Source: UBA4744 sp963718995 (GTDB lineage Bacteria > Actinomycetota > Acidimicrobiia > Spongiisociales > UBA4744). From it: a stretch of DNA of 46,548 nucleotides. This document shows positions 25,452-33,563 of the stretch, piece by piece (position 1 is the stretch's first letter; the number at the start of each line of letters is the position of its first letter). The notes below the pieces were generated by a model, which saw only the letters and a program-made list of their open reading frames with translations, was not told the origin of the DNA and made no database searches. The stretch spans positions 1-46,548 of the forward strand of contig CAVRAP010000014.1 in assembly GCA_963718995.1 (NCBI GenBank). The letters run 5' to 3'. The position numbers and the translations under genes are program-made.

Positions 25452-26003
25452 TTATCTCTCTTCGCCAACCTGGGTGCGCAACAACTCTGTCGAGCGGTAG
25501 GCAGCCAGCAATCCGGGCGGGGTCACCTCTTCGGGACGCTTGCCCCGCAGCTTGGCAACCTCTTCAGGGCGCCGTTGGGCCATGAGTCCCTGCATCGTTG
25601 CACGCGCCACGTTGAGATGGGTCGGCGATCCGAGTGACTTGGCCAAAGCATCGCGGACCCCGGCCGCCTCGAGGATCTGGCGGACGGCACCGCCGGCAAT
25701 GACGCCGGTACCGGGAGCAGCCGGCTTCATGAGGACCCGGGATGCCCCGTGGATTCCAACCACCTCATGGATCAAGGTGGTCCCGGCCATGGGAACCGGC
25801 GCCATCGCTTTGCGGGCGGCTTCCATACCCTTCTGGATCGCGGCCGGGACTTCTTTCGCCTTGCCGTATCCGATCCCGACGTTGCCGCGACCGTCACCGA
25901 CGACCACCAACGCGGTGAACGAGAACCTTCGGCCACCTTTGACGACCTTGGCGACCCGGTTGATTTGTACGACTCGTTCATCCAGTTGTTGCATCTCGGC
26001 CAT
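25452..26003 (-). CDS. rpsE: 30S ribosomal protein S5
   Basis: 183-aa S5. The double-stranded RNA-binding part has RVAKVVKGGRRFSFTALVVV followed by GDGRGNVGIGYGKAKEVPAA; the second domain has VLMKPAAPGTGVIAGGAVRQ and LEAAGVRDALAKSLGSPTHL. The C-terminal tail after ATMQGLM is about 30 residues longer than minimal forms, as in many actinobacteria. Starts 9 bases after rplR. Confidence 0.96.
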   Translation of the reverse strand: MAEMQQLDERVVQINRVAKVVKGGRRFSFTALVVVGDGRGNVGIGYGKAKEVPAAIQKGMEAARKAMAPVPMAGTTLIHEVVGIHGASRVLMKPAAPGTGVIAGGAVRQILEAAGVRDALAKSLGSPTHLNVARATMQGLMAQRRPEEVAKLRGKRPEEVTPPGLLAAYRSTELLRTQVGEER

Positions 26004-26012
26004 CGATAACTC

Positions 26013-26366
26013 CTAAAACTTCAGACCGGATTCGCGGGCGGACTCCGCCAGCGCCTTCACCCGGCCATGGAACGGGTATCCGCCCCGATCGAATACCACT
26101 TCAGTGATCCCGGCGGTTGCGGCGCGTTCGCCCAGGAGCTTCCCAACCTCTGTTGCCGTTGCAACGGTGAGGGTCTTGGCGCGCATGGCCGCCTCCTGTG
26201 AGGACGCTGCCGCCAATGTGCGACCTGCGTCGTCGTCGATGATCTGCGCGGAGATGTATCGATTGCTGCGGAACACCGCCAGACGGGGGCGCGCTGACGT
26301 TCCGTACAGCTTCTTGCGAACCCGAACGTGCCGGCGACGCCGGGCTTGTGTGCGTGACCCCTTCAT
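26013..26366 (-). CDS. rplR: 50S ribosomal protein L18
   Basis: 117-aa L18, 5S rRNA binder: RRRHVRVRKKLYGTSARPRL, AVFRSNRYISAQIIDDDAGR and the conserved end FDRGGYPFHGRVKALAESAR. The ATG overlaps the rplF stop as ATGA (26363-26366). Confidence 0.96.
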   Translation of the reverse strand: MKGSRTQARRRRHVRVRKKLYGTSARPRLAVFRSNRYISAQIIDDDAGRTLAAASSQEAAMRAKTLTVATATEVGKLLGERAATAGITEVVFDRGGYPFHGRVKALAESARESGLKF

Positions 26367-26905
26367 CTGGCCACCCCTGCCTTTCCTGCCTTGCGCCGTA
26401 CGTGCTCGTCCACATATCGGATCCCCTTGCCCTTGTAGGGCTCAGGGGGCCGTACTTTCCTGATGTTCGCAGCTACTTGGCCGACCAGTTCCTTGTCGAT
26501 CCCGCTTACGATGATGCGGGTCTGTTCGGGAATCTCGAAGGTGATGCCTTCGGGTGCCAAGATCTCCACAGGGTGACTGAACCCAACCAGCAGCTCGATG
26601 TCCTTACCTTTCAGCGAAGCCCGGTAGCCGACACCGACAATGCTCAGCTCCTTGCGAAAACCATCCGAGACGCCTTCAACCATGTTGGCGAGAAGGGCCC
26701 GGGACAATCCGTGCAGAGCCCTCGTCTGGCGGTCATCGTCGTTGCGCTCAACGCGCGCTACGCCTTCTTCAACCACAACGGTGACGCGATCGTGGAAAGT
26801 CCGTTCGAGCGTTCCCTTGGGGCCTTTCACCGTGACCCCGTGTCCGGCGACCTTGACGTCGACACCGGAGGCGATCGGAATGGGACTCTTACCAATTCGG
26901 CTCAT
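26363..26905 (-). CDS. rplF: 50S ribosomal protein L6
   Basis: 180-aa L6: SRIGKSPIPIASGVDVKVAG, VKGPKGTLERTF, VGVGYRASLKGKDIELLVGF and RKVRPPEPYKGKGIRYVDEH. I start at the ATG at 26905, 1 base after the rpsH stop; the upstream open frame to 27049 lies inside rpsH and has no homology. Confidence 0.96.
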   Translation of the reverse strand: MSRIGKSPIPIASGVDVKVAGHGVTVKGPKGTLERTFHDRVTVVVEEGVARVERNDDDRQTRALHGLSRALLANMVEGVSDGFRKELSIVGVGYRASLKGKDIELLVGFSHPVEILAPEGITFEIPEQTRIIVSGIDKELVGQVAANIRKVRPPEPYKGKGIRYVDEHVRRKAGKAGVAR

Positions 26906-26906
26906 G

Positions 26907-27302
26907 TCACCACACCTCGCAGATGATCTCGCCGCCGAGACGGCGCCGGCGGGCTTCCCGGTCGGGCAGGAGACCTTGGGACGTGGAGACCACGATGACT
27001 CCGAGCCCACCCTGGGATCGCGGTAGATCCGACGCTCCCCGATAGACACGATGACCGGGGGACGAAACTCGGCGGATTCCCTGGATGACTCTGGTCCGTC
27101 CGGGCGCGTACTTCATTTTGACGGTCAGCTCGTGCGCGGGCCCTTTTGGCTTGACCTCAAAACCTTCGATGAAGCCTTCCGAAGCAAGGATCTTGGCGAC
27201 TTCTGCTTTCACTTTTGACGAGGGCATCGCCACGGTCTTCTTCACGGCCTGATTGCCGTTTCGGATTCTCGTCAACATGTCCGCAATAGGATCAGTGTTC
27301 AT
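26907..27302 (-). CDS. rpsH: 30S ribosomal protein S8
   Basis: 131-aa S8: NTDPIADMLTRIRNGNQAVK, PSSKVKAEVAKILASEGFIE, and the C-terminal GLGVIVVSTSQGLLPDREAR with IICEVW at the end. S8 is the translational repressor of the spc operon in many bacteria; no operator was identified here. Its ATG shares a base with the rpsN stop region at 27302. Confidence 0.96.
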   Translation of the reverse strand: MNTDPIADMLTRIRNGNQAVKKTVAMPSSKVKAEVAKILASEGFIEGFEVKPKGPAHELTVKMKYAPGRTRVIQGIRRVSSPGHRVYRGASDLPRSQGGLGVIVVSTSQGLLPDREARRRRLGGEIICEVW

Positions 27303-27487
27303 TACCAGGACGCCTTTCTGATCCCGGGAAGCTCACCACGAGATGCCAACTGCCTCACACAAATACGGCACATACCGAACTTGCGAAGGTAGGCACGCGA
27401 CCGGCCACAACGCTTGCAGCGGTTGTACGCGCGTACCTGAAACTTCGGCTTTCGTTGTGACTTCGCAATCAAGCTTTTCTTTGCCAT
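27302..27487 (-). CDS. rpsN: 30S ribosomal protein S14 type Z
   Basis: 61-aa zinc-binding S14: AKKSLIAKSQRKPKFQVRAY, NRCKRCGRSRAYLRKFGMCR, ICVRQLASRGELPGIRKASW. Four cysteines in CxxC pairs form the zinc site. The short C+ form is typical of actinobacteria and firmicutes. Confidence 0.96.
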   Translation of the reverse strand: MAKKSLIAKSQRKPKFQVRAYNRCKRCGRSRAYLRKFGMCRICVRQLASRGELPGIRKASW

Positions 27488-27500
27488 ACCAACCCTCGTT

Positions 27501-28058
27501 TCACGCCCTGGTTTCAGTTCTGCGGAACGGAAAACCGAACGCCTCGAGCAACGCCTTGGCGTGCTCGTCAGAGTCGGCAGTCGTGCAGATGGTGATGTCC
27601 ATCCCCCGCACCGCGGTGACTTTGTCGTAATCGATCTCCGGGAAAATCAGTTGTTCCGTGACCCCAAAGCTGTAGTTACCACGGCCGTCGAACGACTTGG
27701 GATTGAGACCACGAAAGTCGCGGATACGAGGGATAGCAACCGCAACCAGGCGATCGAAGAACTCCCACATGCGGTCGCCGCGCATCGTCACCGATACCCC
27801 AACGGGGTTCCCCTGCCGAAGCTTGAAGTTGGCGATCGACTTCCTGGACCGATTGAGACGGGGCTTCTGGCCTGTGATAACGGCGAGTTCTTCCATAGCC
27901 GCTTCGATTTGTTTCGGCTCGGAGATCCCTTCGCCAATTCCCATATTGACCACGACCTTGTCCATCCGTGGGATCTGCATCGCATTGTCGAGGTTCAGCT
28001 GCTCCTTGAGAGCCGAAGCTACCTCGGTGCGGTACTGCTCCTTGAGGCGAGGTATCAC
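27501..28058 (-). CDS. rplE: 50S ribosomal protein L5
   Basis: 185-aa L5, 5S rRNA binder: IPRMDKVVVNMGIGEGISEP, AVITGQKPRLNRSRKSIANF, RDFRGLNPKSFDGRGNYSFG. The start is a GTG at 28058 sharing GTGA with the rplX stop, with GGAGGTGA inside the rplX end as ribosome binding site. No frame problem. Confidence 0.96.
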   Translation of the reverse strand: MIPRLKEQYRTEVASALKEQLNLDNAMQIPRMDKVVVNMGIGEGISEPKQIEAAMEELAVITGQKPRLNRSRKSIANFKLRQGNPVGVSVTMRGDRMWEFFDRLVAVAIPRIRDFRGLNPKSFDGRGNYSFGVTEQLIFPEIDYDKVTAVRGMDITICTTADSDEHAKALLEAFGFPFRRTETRA

Positions 28059-28360
28059 AGGTCACCTCCACACTTCACGCACGTCCGGCGCTTGACGCCG
28101 TCAGCGTCGATCCGGTGCCCGACCCGGGTCGGCCCGCAGTCAGAGCAGACAATCATCACATTGGAGGAATGGATCGGCATGTCCTTGTCGATGATTCCAC
28201 CCTGCATCGTTTGGCCGCGGGGCGCCTGATGTTTCTTGGCGGTATTGACACCTTCGACAATCAGTTTGTTGGTCTTCGGCATGACCCGAACCACGCGCGC
28301 CTCTTTCCCGGCGTCCTTGCCGGCAATGACCTTTACTTTGTCTCCTTCGCGCAAGCGCAT
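28055..28360 (-). CDS. rplX: 50S ribosomal protein L24 with zinc-ribbon tail
   Basis: 101-aa L24: MRLREGDKVKVIAGKDAGKE, the KOW motif, then TNKLIVEGVNTAKKHQAPRG. The C-terminus carries two CxxC motifs (CSDCGPTR and CVKCGGDL) that likely bind zinc. The ATG at 28360 shares a base with the rplN stop (TGATG). The open frame further upstream to 28480 is within rplN. Confidence 0.96.
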   Translation of the reverse strand: MRLREGDKVKVIAGKDAGKEARVVRVMPKTNKLIVEGVNTAKKHQAPRGQTMQGGIIDKDMPIHSSNVMIVCSDCGPTRVGHRIDADGVKRRTCVKCGGDL

Positions 28361-28728
28361 CAGATGACCTCCGGGGCGAGCGAGACGATTCGCATGAACT
28401 TCTTGTCGCGCAGCTCTCGAGCCACGGGACCAAAAATGCGGGTACCACGTGGCTGCTGGTTCTGGTCGATGATCACGCAAGCGTTGTCATCGAATCGAAT
28501 GTAGGTGCCGTCCGGGCGCCGGTACTCCTTGGCAGTCCGCACGACGACGGCCTTGACGACCTCACCGCGTTTTACGGTGCCGCCGGGAATGGCATCCTTG
28601 ACGGTGCCGACGATGATATCGCCCAGTCCCGCGTAGCGGCGACGCGATCCGCCCAGAACCCTGATGCACAGCAGTTCACGGGCTCCGCTGTTGTCGGCGA
28701 CTTTGAGCCGGGACTCCTGCTGGATCAT
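28360..28728 (-). CDS. rplN: 50S ribosomal protein L14
   Basis: 122-aa L14: IQQESRLKVADNSGARELLC, IRVLGGSRRRYAGLGDIIVG, TVKDAIPGGTVKRGEVVKAV, RGTRIFGPVARELRDKKFMR. The ATG overlaps the rpsQ stop by 4 bases. Confidence 0.97.
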   Translation of the reverse strand: MIQQESRLKVADNSGARELLCIRVLGGSRRRYAGLGDIIVGTVKDAIPGGTVKRGEVVKAVVVRTAKEYRRPDGTYIRFDDNACVIIDQNQQPRGTRIFGPVARELRDKKFMRIVSLAPEVI

Positions 28729-28985
28729 CGCGCACGCTCCGTGACCTCAACGACGCGCCAGCGCTTCGTTTTGGAAAGCGGCCGCACCTCGACGATCCGA
28801 ACCTTATCGCCGATCTTGGCGTCGTTGGACTCGTCGTGGACGTGGAATCGTTTCCTGCTTCGTACGACCTTGTCGTAACGCGGGTGACGCATCGACTGCA
28901 TGATCTCGACGGTAACCGTCTTGTCACGGGCGTCGGAAACCACCACGCCGACTCTCGTCTTGCGTGTGGCACGCTCCTCGACCAT
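28725..28985 (-). CDS. rpsQ: 30S ribosomal protein S17
   Basis: 86-aa S17: RATRKTRVGVVVSDARDKTV, TVEIMQSMRHPRYDKVVRSR, RFHVHDESNDAKIGDKVRIV, EVRPLSKTKRWRVVEV. ATG at 28985 shares a base with the rpmC stop; a GTG one codon earlier is also possible. Confidence 0.96.
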   Translation of the reverse strand: MVEERATRKTRVGVVVSDARDKTVTVEIMQSMRHPRYDKVVRSRKRFHVHDESNDAKIGDKVRIVEVRPLSKTKRWRVVEVTERAR

Positions 28986-29218
28986 CACTTACCTTCCTTT
29001 TCCATGGCCTGCTGTTGAGCAGCCCAAGCCTCGAGTTCCTGTTCCCGGATCAACGTCGCGAGCCGGGCGATGTCCTTGCGCACCTCACCGAGGCGGGCGG
29101 TGTTGTCCAATTGATTGGTAGCAAGCTGGAAACGCAGATTGAAGAGTTCTTCCTTGGACTCTTCAAATCGCTCCTGCAGTTCTTGCGTAGTGAGCTCACG
29201 CAAATCTTCGGCTTTCAC
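28985..29218 (-). CDS. rpmC: 50S ribosomal protein L29
   Basis: 77-aa L29: KAEDLRELTTQELQERFEES, KEELFNLRFQLATNQLDNTA, RLGEVRKDIARLATLIREQE. The start is a GTG at 29218 overlapping the rplP stop as GTGA. The open frame continues upstream through rplP, which is not part of this gene. Confidence 0.96.
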   Translation of the reverse strand: MKAEDLRELTTQELQERFEESKEELFNLRFQLATNQLDNTARLGEVRKDIARLATLIREQELEAWAAQQQAMEKEGK

Positions 29219-29628
29219 GTGTCCTCCCGCGTCACAAATTTGGTCTTGATCGGGAGCTTGTGCCCGGCACGACGCATAGCTTCGCGAGCCATGTCTTCGG
29301 GAACGCCCGACAATTCGAACATGACCCGGCCCGGCTTCACCACCGCGACCCAGAACTCCGGGTTGCCTTTGCCGGAGCCCATACGGGTCTCGGCCGGTTT
29401 CTGGGTGACCGGTTTGTCTGGAAATATCGTTATCCAAACCTTCCCGCCACGTTTGACAGTTCTCGTAATCGCCACACGGGCAGATTCGATCTGTCGAGCC
29501 GTGATCCATGCCTCTTCGAGCGCTTTGATCCCGTACTCGCCGAAAGAAACCTTGGTTCCGCCTTTGGCGTTACCGCGCCGACGACCCCGGTGCATCTTCC
29601 TGTACTTGGTTCGTTTTGGCATCAGCAT
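29215..29628 (-). CDS. rplP: 50S ribosomal protein L16
   Basis: 137-aa L16: MLMPKRTKYRKMHRGRRRGN, VSFGEYGIKALEEAWITARQ, KPAETRMGSGKGNPEFWVAV, FELSGVPEDMAREAMRRAGH. Normal in every region. The start shares one base with the rpsC stop at 29628. Confidence 0.96.
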   Translation of the reverse strand: MLMPKRTKYRKMHRGRRRGNAKGGTKVSFGEYGIKALEEAWITARQIESARVAITRTVKRGGKVWITIFPDKPVTQKPAETRMGSGKGNPEFWVAVVKPGRVMFELSGVPEDMAREAMRRAGHKLPIKTKFVTREDT

Positions 29629-30860
29629 CAGGCGTCACCGCCCTTACCGCTCGAGGCATCAGCTTCGCCGTCCTCGACCGGAACTTCGGCGACGGCTTGC
29701 TCGGCAAGGTCGGCAACCGGCTCCTCGGGAGTGTCCGCGTCGGCCTGTTCGGCGGCCTGCTCAATCGCAGCATCTTCGACGACCACATCGGCCTCAGCCG
29801 TTGCCTCTTCGGCGGCCTGCTCAATCGCAGCATCTTCGACGACCACTTCGGCCTCGGCCGTTGCCTGCTCGACGGACTCTGCGGGAGCATCCACAGCGGG
29901 TGCAGTATCTGCCATCACTTCAAAATCCTCGACTGCTTCATCAGGACCGACCGGTTCTCGCGACCGCAACGGTCTCAACCTCGTCCTCGTAATCGCTCTT
30001 CGCCACTTCGGGAGCAATCCGCTTGCCGCCACCGGCCTCGATGAGGCGCTTCCCATCCCGTTTGCCGCCGCCCGGCTTCGATGAGGCGTTTGCCGCCGCC
30101 GGCTTCGATGACCTTGGAACCGCGCGCTCCACCGACGGCGTGCTCGGCCCTGGATTTGGCCGGTGCAACCCGGCCGGGAGAACCCGAGGCCAGAGCGGCT
30201 TCTGCAGCCACTTTCTCACGAGTTGCCTTCAGGGAAGTGACCACATCGCCCTTGTAGACCCATACCTTGATCCCGATGGCGCCAACCGTGGTACGGGCGG
30301 TGGACATTCCAAAATCGATGTCGGCGCGAAGCGTGTGCAACGGCACCCGACCTTCGCGATACCACTCACGGCGGCCCATATCGGAACCGCCCAGGCGGCC
30401 GTTGGACTCGACCCGGACTCCTTCTGCGCCGGCTTTCATGGCCGTGGCAACCGCCCGCTTCATGGCCCGACGGAACGAGACACGGTTTTCGAGTTGATCT
30501 GCGATCCCCCGTGCGAGGAGTTGGGCATCGGTCTCGGGGTCACGCACTTCGATGATGTTGAGCTTGACTCGCCGGCTGGTGAGTTTCTCCAACCCGGCCC
30601 GGAGGCGGTCGGCCTCGGATCCTTTTCGTCCGATAACAACGCCGGGACGGGCGGTGTGAATCTCGACGACGACTTTGTCGCGGGTCCGCTCGATCTCGAT
30701 GCGCGATACGGCACCACGGGTCAGTTCCCCCTGGAGATAATCACGGATCTGCCAGTCTTCGTTGACGAGTTCGGTGTATTCCTTGTCGCTATACCAACGT
30801 GATTTCCAGTCCGTGACTATCGCCGAGACGGAACACGTACGGGTGTACTTTCTGGCCCAT
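29628..30860 (-). CDS. rpsC: 30S ribosomal protein S3 with long C-terminal extension, three frameshifts
   Basis: The start MGQKVHPYVFRLG, then VVTDWKSRWYSDKEYTELV, the KH domain (RPGVVIGRKGSEADRLRAGL) and the C-terminal domain to WVYKGDVV are those of S3. Three single surplus bases (about 30820, 30071 and 29958) break the frame; removing them gives one product of about 409 aa. Normal S3 is 210-275 aa. The extra part has a basic segment with three copies of LIEAGGGKR-like sequence (as KVIEAGGGKR, RLIEAGGGKR twice), then about 110 acidic Ala/Glu/Val-rich residues with a 20-residue repeat (EVVVEDAAIEQAAE and DVVVEDAAIEQAAE), ending SSGKGGDA. The ATG overlaps the rplV stop. Confidence 0.9.
29751..29870. 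repeat. 60-bp tandem repeat inside rpsC tail
   Basis: Two copies, 29751-29810 and 29811-29870, differ at only a few bases and encode the 20-residue repeat of the acidic S3 tail. Similarity continues a little on both sides. Confidence 0.85.
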
Positions 30861-31201
30861 TACGCCTCATCCTCCTCGGAAACCACAATGGTGATGTGGC
30901 AAGTTCGTTTACGAATACGCGTCGCCCGGCCCCGTGCTCGCGGCCGCCAACGCTTGAGGGTGGGACCCTCGTCGGCGAACGCCTCGGCAACGACCAGCTC
31001 GCCGGCGTCGAGCGCGAAGTTGTGCTCCGCGTTAGCGACGGCCGAATTGAGAACCTTGGTCACCGGGTCGGCTGCCCGACGATCGGTGAACGCCAGCACG
31101 TGACGAGCCTCCTCGACCGGGAGACCCCGGACCAGGTCGAGCACCCGCCGCACCTTGTACGGCGATTGTCGAATGTGTTTTGCGTGGGCGCGCACCTTCA
31201 T
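30860..31201 (-). CDS. rplV: 50S ribosomal protein L22
   Basis: 113-aa L22: RAHAKHIRQSPYKVRRVLDL, RGLPVEEARHVLAFTDRRAA, KVLNSAVANAEHNFALDAGE and the exit-tunnel loop LKRWRPRARGRATRIRKRTC. The ATG at 31201 overlaps the rpsS stop as ATGA; the stop overlaps the rpsC start. Confidence 0.96.
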   Translation of the reverse strand: MKVRAHAKHIRQSPYKVRRVLDLVRGLPVEEARHVLAFTDRRAADPVTKVLNSAVANAEHNFALDAGELVVAEAFADEGPTLKRWRPRARGRATRIRKRTCHITIVVSEEDEA

Positions 31202-31482
31202 CCTCGCTTCGCTGCCTTATCTCTTGCTCCCGCATGCCCGCGGAAGGTTCTCGTCGGAGCAAACTCGCCGAGTTTGTGACCGACCATTGATTCTGTGATG
31301 TACACGGGGACGTGCTTACGCCCATCGTGGACTGCGATGGTATGTCCAACCATCTCGGGGATGATCGTTGACCGCCGACTCCAGGTCTTGATAACCCGCT
31401 TCTCGCCCTTGCGGTTGAGTTCTTCGACCTTCTTGACGAGATGATCGTCGATGAAGGGTCCCTTTTTCAAACTGCGAGCCAT
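31198..31482 (-). CDS. rpsS: 30S ribosomal protein S19
   Basis: 94-aa S19: ARSLKKGPFIDDHLVKKVEE, IKTWSRRSTIIPEMVGHTIA, VHDGRKHVPVYITESMVGHK, LGEFAPTRTFRGHAG. Normal length, 3 bases from rplB. Confidence 0.97.
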   Translation of the reverse strand: MARSLKKGPFIDDHLVKKVEELNRKGEKRVIKTWSRRSTIIPEMVGHTIAVHDGRKHVPVYITESMVGHKLGEFAPTRTFRGHAGARDKAAKRG

Positions 31483-31485
31483 CGA

Positions 31486-32319
31486 CTACCTCCGACCCTT
31501 CTTTGATCGCCGCCGGACAATGTCTTTGTCGCTGGCTTTGTTCTTCTTCCTGGTCCGGCCTTCCGGCTTGCCCCACGGGCTAACCGGGTGGCGACCACCG
31601 GACGACTTGCCTTCTCCTCCACCGAGCGGATGGTCAACCGGGTTCATGGCCACACCCCTGGTTTGGGGCCGCACGCCCTTCCACCGGGACCGTCCGGCCT
31701 TGCCCGTCTTCACCAACTCCGACTCCGGATTGCCGACCTCGCCGACGGTCGCCCGGCAGTCGAGCTCCACGTTGCGCATCTCACCGGAAGGCAACCGCAG
31801 CAACGCTTTGTTGCCTTCCTTGCTCATCAGCTGCACCGCGGCTCCGGCCGAACGAGCCATCTTGGCACCACCACCGGGACGCATCTCGATGGCATGGACC
31901 GTCGTCCCGGCCGGGATGTTCCGCAGCGGGAGCGCATTGCCGGGTCGAATCTCGGCACCTGAACCGGACTCCAGAACGGCCCCCGGCTTGATCCCGAGCG
32001 GTGCAAGGATATAGGCCTTTTCGCCGTCGGCATAATGCAGGAGAGCCAAGCGAGCATTCCGGTTCGGGTCGTATTCAATGGCGGCGACCTTGGCGGGTAT
32101 CCCATCCTTGGTGCGGCGGAAATCGACGATGCGGTAGCGCTGCTTGTGGCCGCCGCCCCGATGCCGGGAGGTGATCCGACCGTGCACGTTGCGGCCGCCG
32201 GTTGAGCTCTTCTTGTCGATCAGGCTCTTCTCCGGCTTCTTCTTGGTGATTTCCGAATAGTCGGCAATCGTTTGGAAGCGCCGGCCCGGCGATGTGGGTT
32301 TGAGTTTTCTTACAGCCAT
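31486..32319 (-). CDS. rplB: 50S ribosomal protein L2
   Basis: 277-aa L2: MAVRKLKPTSPGRRFQTIAD, GRNVHGRITSRHRGGGHKQR, RNARLALLHYADGEKAYILA, and the peptidyl-transferase-near GVAMNPVDHPLGGGEGKSSG with the invariant His. The ATG at 32319 has AGGAGG 6 bases upstream. The frame stays open up to 32529 through the repeat spacer, but that stretch is not L2. Confidence 0.97.
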   Translation of the reverse strand: MAVRKLKPTSPGRRFQTIADYSEITKKKPEKSLIDKKSSTGGRNVHGRITSRHRGGGHKQRYRIVDFRRTKDGIPAKVAAIEYDPNRNARLALLHYADGEKAYILAPLGIKPGAVLESGSGAEIRPGNALPLRNIPAGTTVHAIEMRPGGGAKMARSAGAAVQLMSKEGNKALLRLPSGEMRNVELDCRATVGEVGNPESELVKTGKAGRSRWKGVRPQTRGVAMNPVDHPLGGGEGKSSGGRHPVSPWGKPEGRTRKKNKASDKDIVRRRSKKGRR

Positions 32320-32341
32320 TGCGGCCTCCTGTCGTCGGCCG

Positions 32342-32404
32342 CAGCGACCAGCGACCAGCATCCAGCGACCAGCAACTGGCGGCTGACGGCTGACGGCTGG
32401 CTGC
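32342..32404. repeat. Heptamer array, nine units, rplB-rplW spacer
   Basis: Exactly nine consecutive 7-base units: CAGCGAC, CAGCGAC, CAGCATC, CAGCGAC, CAGCAAC, TGGCGGC, TGACGGC, TGACGGC, TGGCTGC. The array fills most of the 125-base spacer between rplW and rplB. Confidence 0.88.
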
Positions 32405-32444
32405 CACCACAACGCGTTGAAAGTTGGACCCTTTTCATCATTCT

Positions 32445-32732
32445 CTATACCCCAAAAATGTCGATCGAGTCGCCGGGGGCGAGCGTAACGAGAGCCCGTT
32501 TGGTGTCTCCGCGTTTGCCGACGACCCATCCGGTTCTCTTTTGCTTGCCGCGGCGATTCATCGTGTTCACCTTCACGACCTCCACGTCGAAGACGCGCGA
32601 GACGGCCTGACGGATCTCGGTCTTGTTCGACCGCCGATCGACCACGAAGGTGTACGTGTTGAGATCCTCGATCAGGTCGTACGACTTCTCCGATACGACC
32701 GGGGCGAGAATGACGTCACGAGGGTCTTTCAT
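32445..32732 (-). CDS. rplW: 50S ribosomal protein L23
   Basis: 95-aa L23: KDPRDVILAPVVSEKSYDLI, DLNTYTFVVDRRSNKTEIRQ, AVSRVFDVEVVKVNTMNRRG, KQKRTGWVVGKRGDTKRALV. ATG overlaps the rplD stop as ATGA. Docking site for trigger factor and SRP on the ribosome in known bacteria. Confidence 0.96.
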   Translation of the reverse strand: MKDPRDVILAPVVSEKSYDLIEDLNTYTFVVDRRSNKTEIRQAVSRVFDVEVVKVNTMNRRGKQKRTGWVVGKRGDTKRALVTLAPGDSIDIFGV

Positions 32733-33563
32733 GACTTCTCCCCTTCCTCTTCAAAGCCCTCGTCGCCGGTTTCGACAGAGCTGGAAACTGACAACTGGGA
32801 AGCGGCAACGGAATCGCCTGCTTCAGCAGCCGAAGACAAAGCTTCAGCTTCGTCATGCTTCTGTGCCTCCGGCACAGAAGCCGGGTCCGACGAAGTCGGA
32901 GACGCTTCCTGGACAAAGTCACGGTCCGACACGTCGTACGATCCTGCGGCAACCGATCCGAGCGTGTCGGTCGTGAAGACCACGGTGTCCGCCCAGAGCA
33001 CGTCGTAAGCCGACAGCTGCCCCGAGTGCGTGAGGATGACATTCGGAAGATTGCGGAACGAGCGGTCGGCAACGCGATCCGCTGGTCCGAGCACAATCAG
33101 GGCCTTGCGGGTGGCACCGATCGCCGCCAGCAAGGAACTAGCCTCTTCGTCTTGGGATCTGCCCAATCAAGGTTTCGACCACCTTGATGCTGCCCTCCGA
33201 CGCCCTTGCCGAGAGCGCACTGCGGAGCGCCAGCTTCTTCATCTTCTTCGGCGTTCTCTGGCTGTAGTCACGCGGGTGCGGGCCGAACACGACGCCACCG
33301 CCAACCCATTGGGGTGATCGGATGGAACCGTGCCGGGCTCGACCGAGTCCCTTCTGACGCCAGGGCTTGCGACCGCCACCCCGAACTTCACTGCGGGTCT
33401 TGGTACTGGCGGTGCCGGACCGAGCCGCGGCTCGCTGAGCGTTGACGACCTGATGCATGACCGCGATGTTCGGCTCGATCCCGAAGATGGCCGGGTCCAG
33501 CTTGACGTCACCTTTGGGAGTGCCGTCGCTGGCGAACAGCGCAGCCTGGAGTGTTTCAGACAT
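32729..33563 (-). CDS. rplD: 50S ribosomal protein L4 with low-complexity tail, two frameshifts
   Basis: L4 is recognisable from NIAVMHQVVNAQRAAARSGT, GGGRKPWRQKGLGRARHGSI, RSPQWVGGGVVFGPHPRDYS and, in another frame, LLAAIGATRKALIVLGPADR. Two missing bases, both shortening small homopolymers (about 33168 and 33136), give the bridge TLDWADPKTKRLVSLLAA. The corrected product is about 278 aa; ordinary L4 ends near VFTTDTLG at about residue 205. The extra 70 residues are acidic and Ser/Ala-rich (DPASVPEAQKHDEAEALSS, SQLSVSSSVETGDEG, EEEGEKS) and are encoded partly by palindromes and 7-base repeats. Overlaps rplC and rplW. Confidence 0.9.
32778..32805. repeat. Heptamer units inside the rplD tail
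   Basis: GAGCTGG, AAACTGA, CAACTGG, GAAGCGG with 7-base spacing; on the coding strand they encode part of SQLSVSSS in the L4 extension. Confidence 0.65.
32857..32881. repeat. 11-3-11 perfect palindrome in rplD
   Basis: GCTTCTGTGCC-TCC-GGCACAGAAGC, an 11-bp perfect stem with a 3-base loop, inside the coding region of the L4 extension. Confidence 0.85.
32886..32900. repeat. 6-3-6 palindrome in rplD
   Basis: TCCGAC-GAA-GTCGGA, a perfect 6-bp stem with a 3-base loop, 4 bases beyond the 11-bp palindrome. Confidence 0.75.

Noticed and set aside
32320..32529. N-terminal extension of L2 through the repeat spacer
   Set aside because: A clear AGGAGG and ATG at 32319 match the family start; the upstream frame is heptamer repeat and non-conserved.
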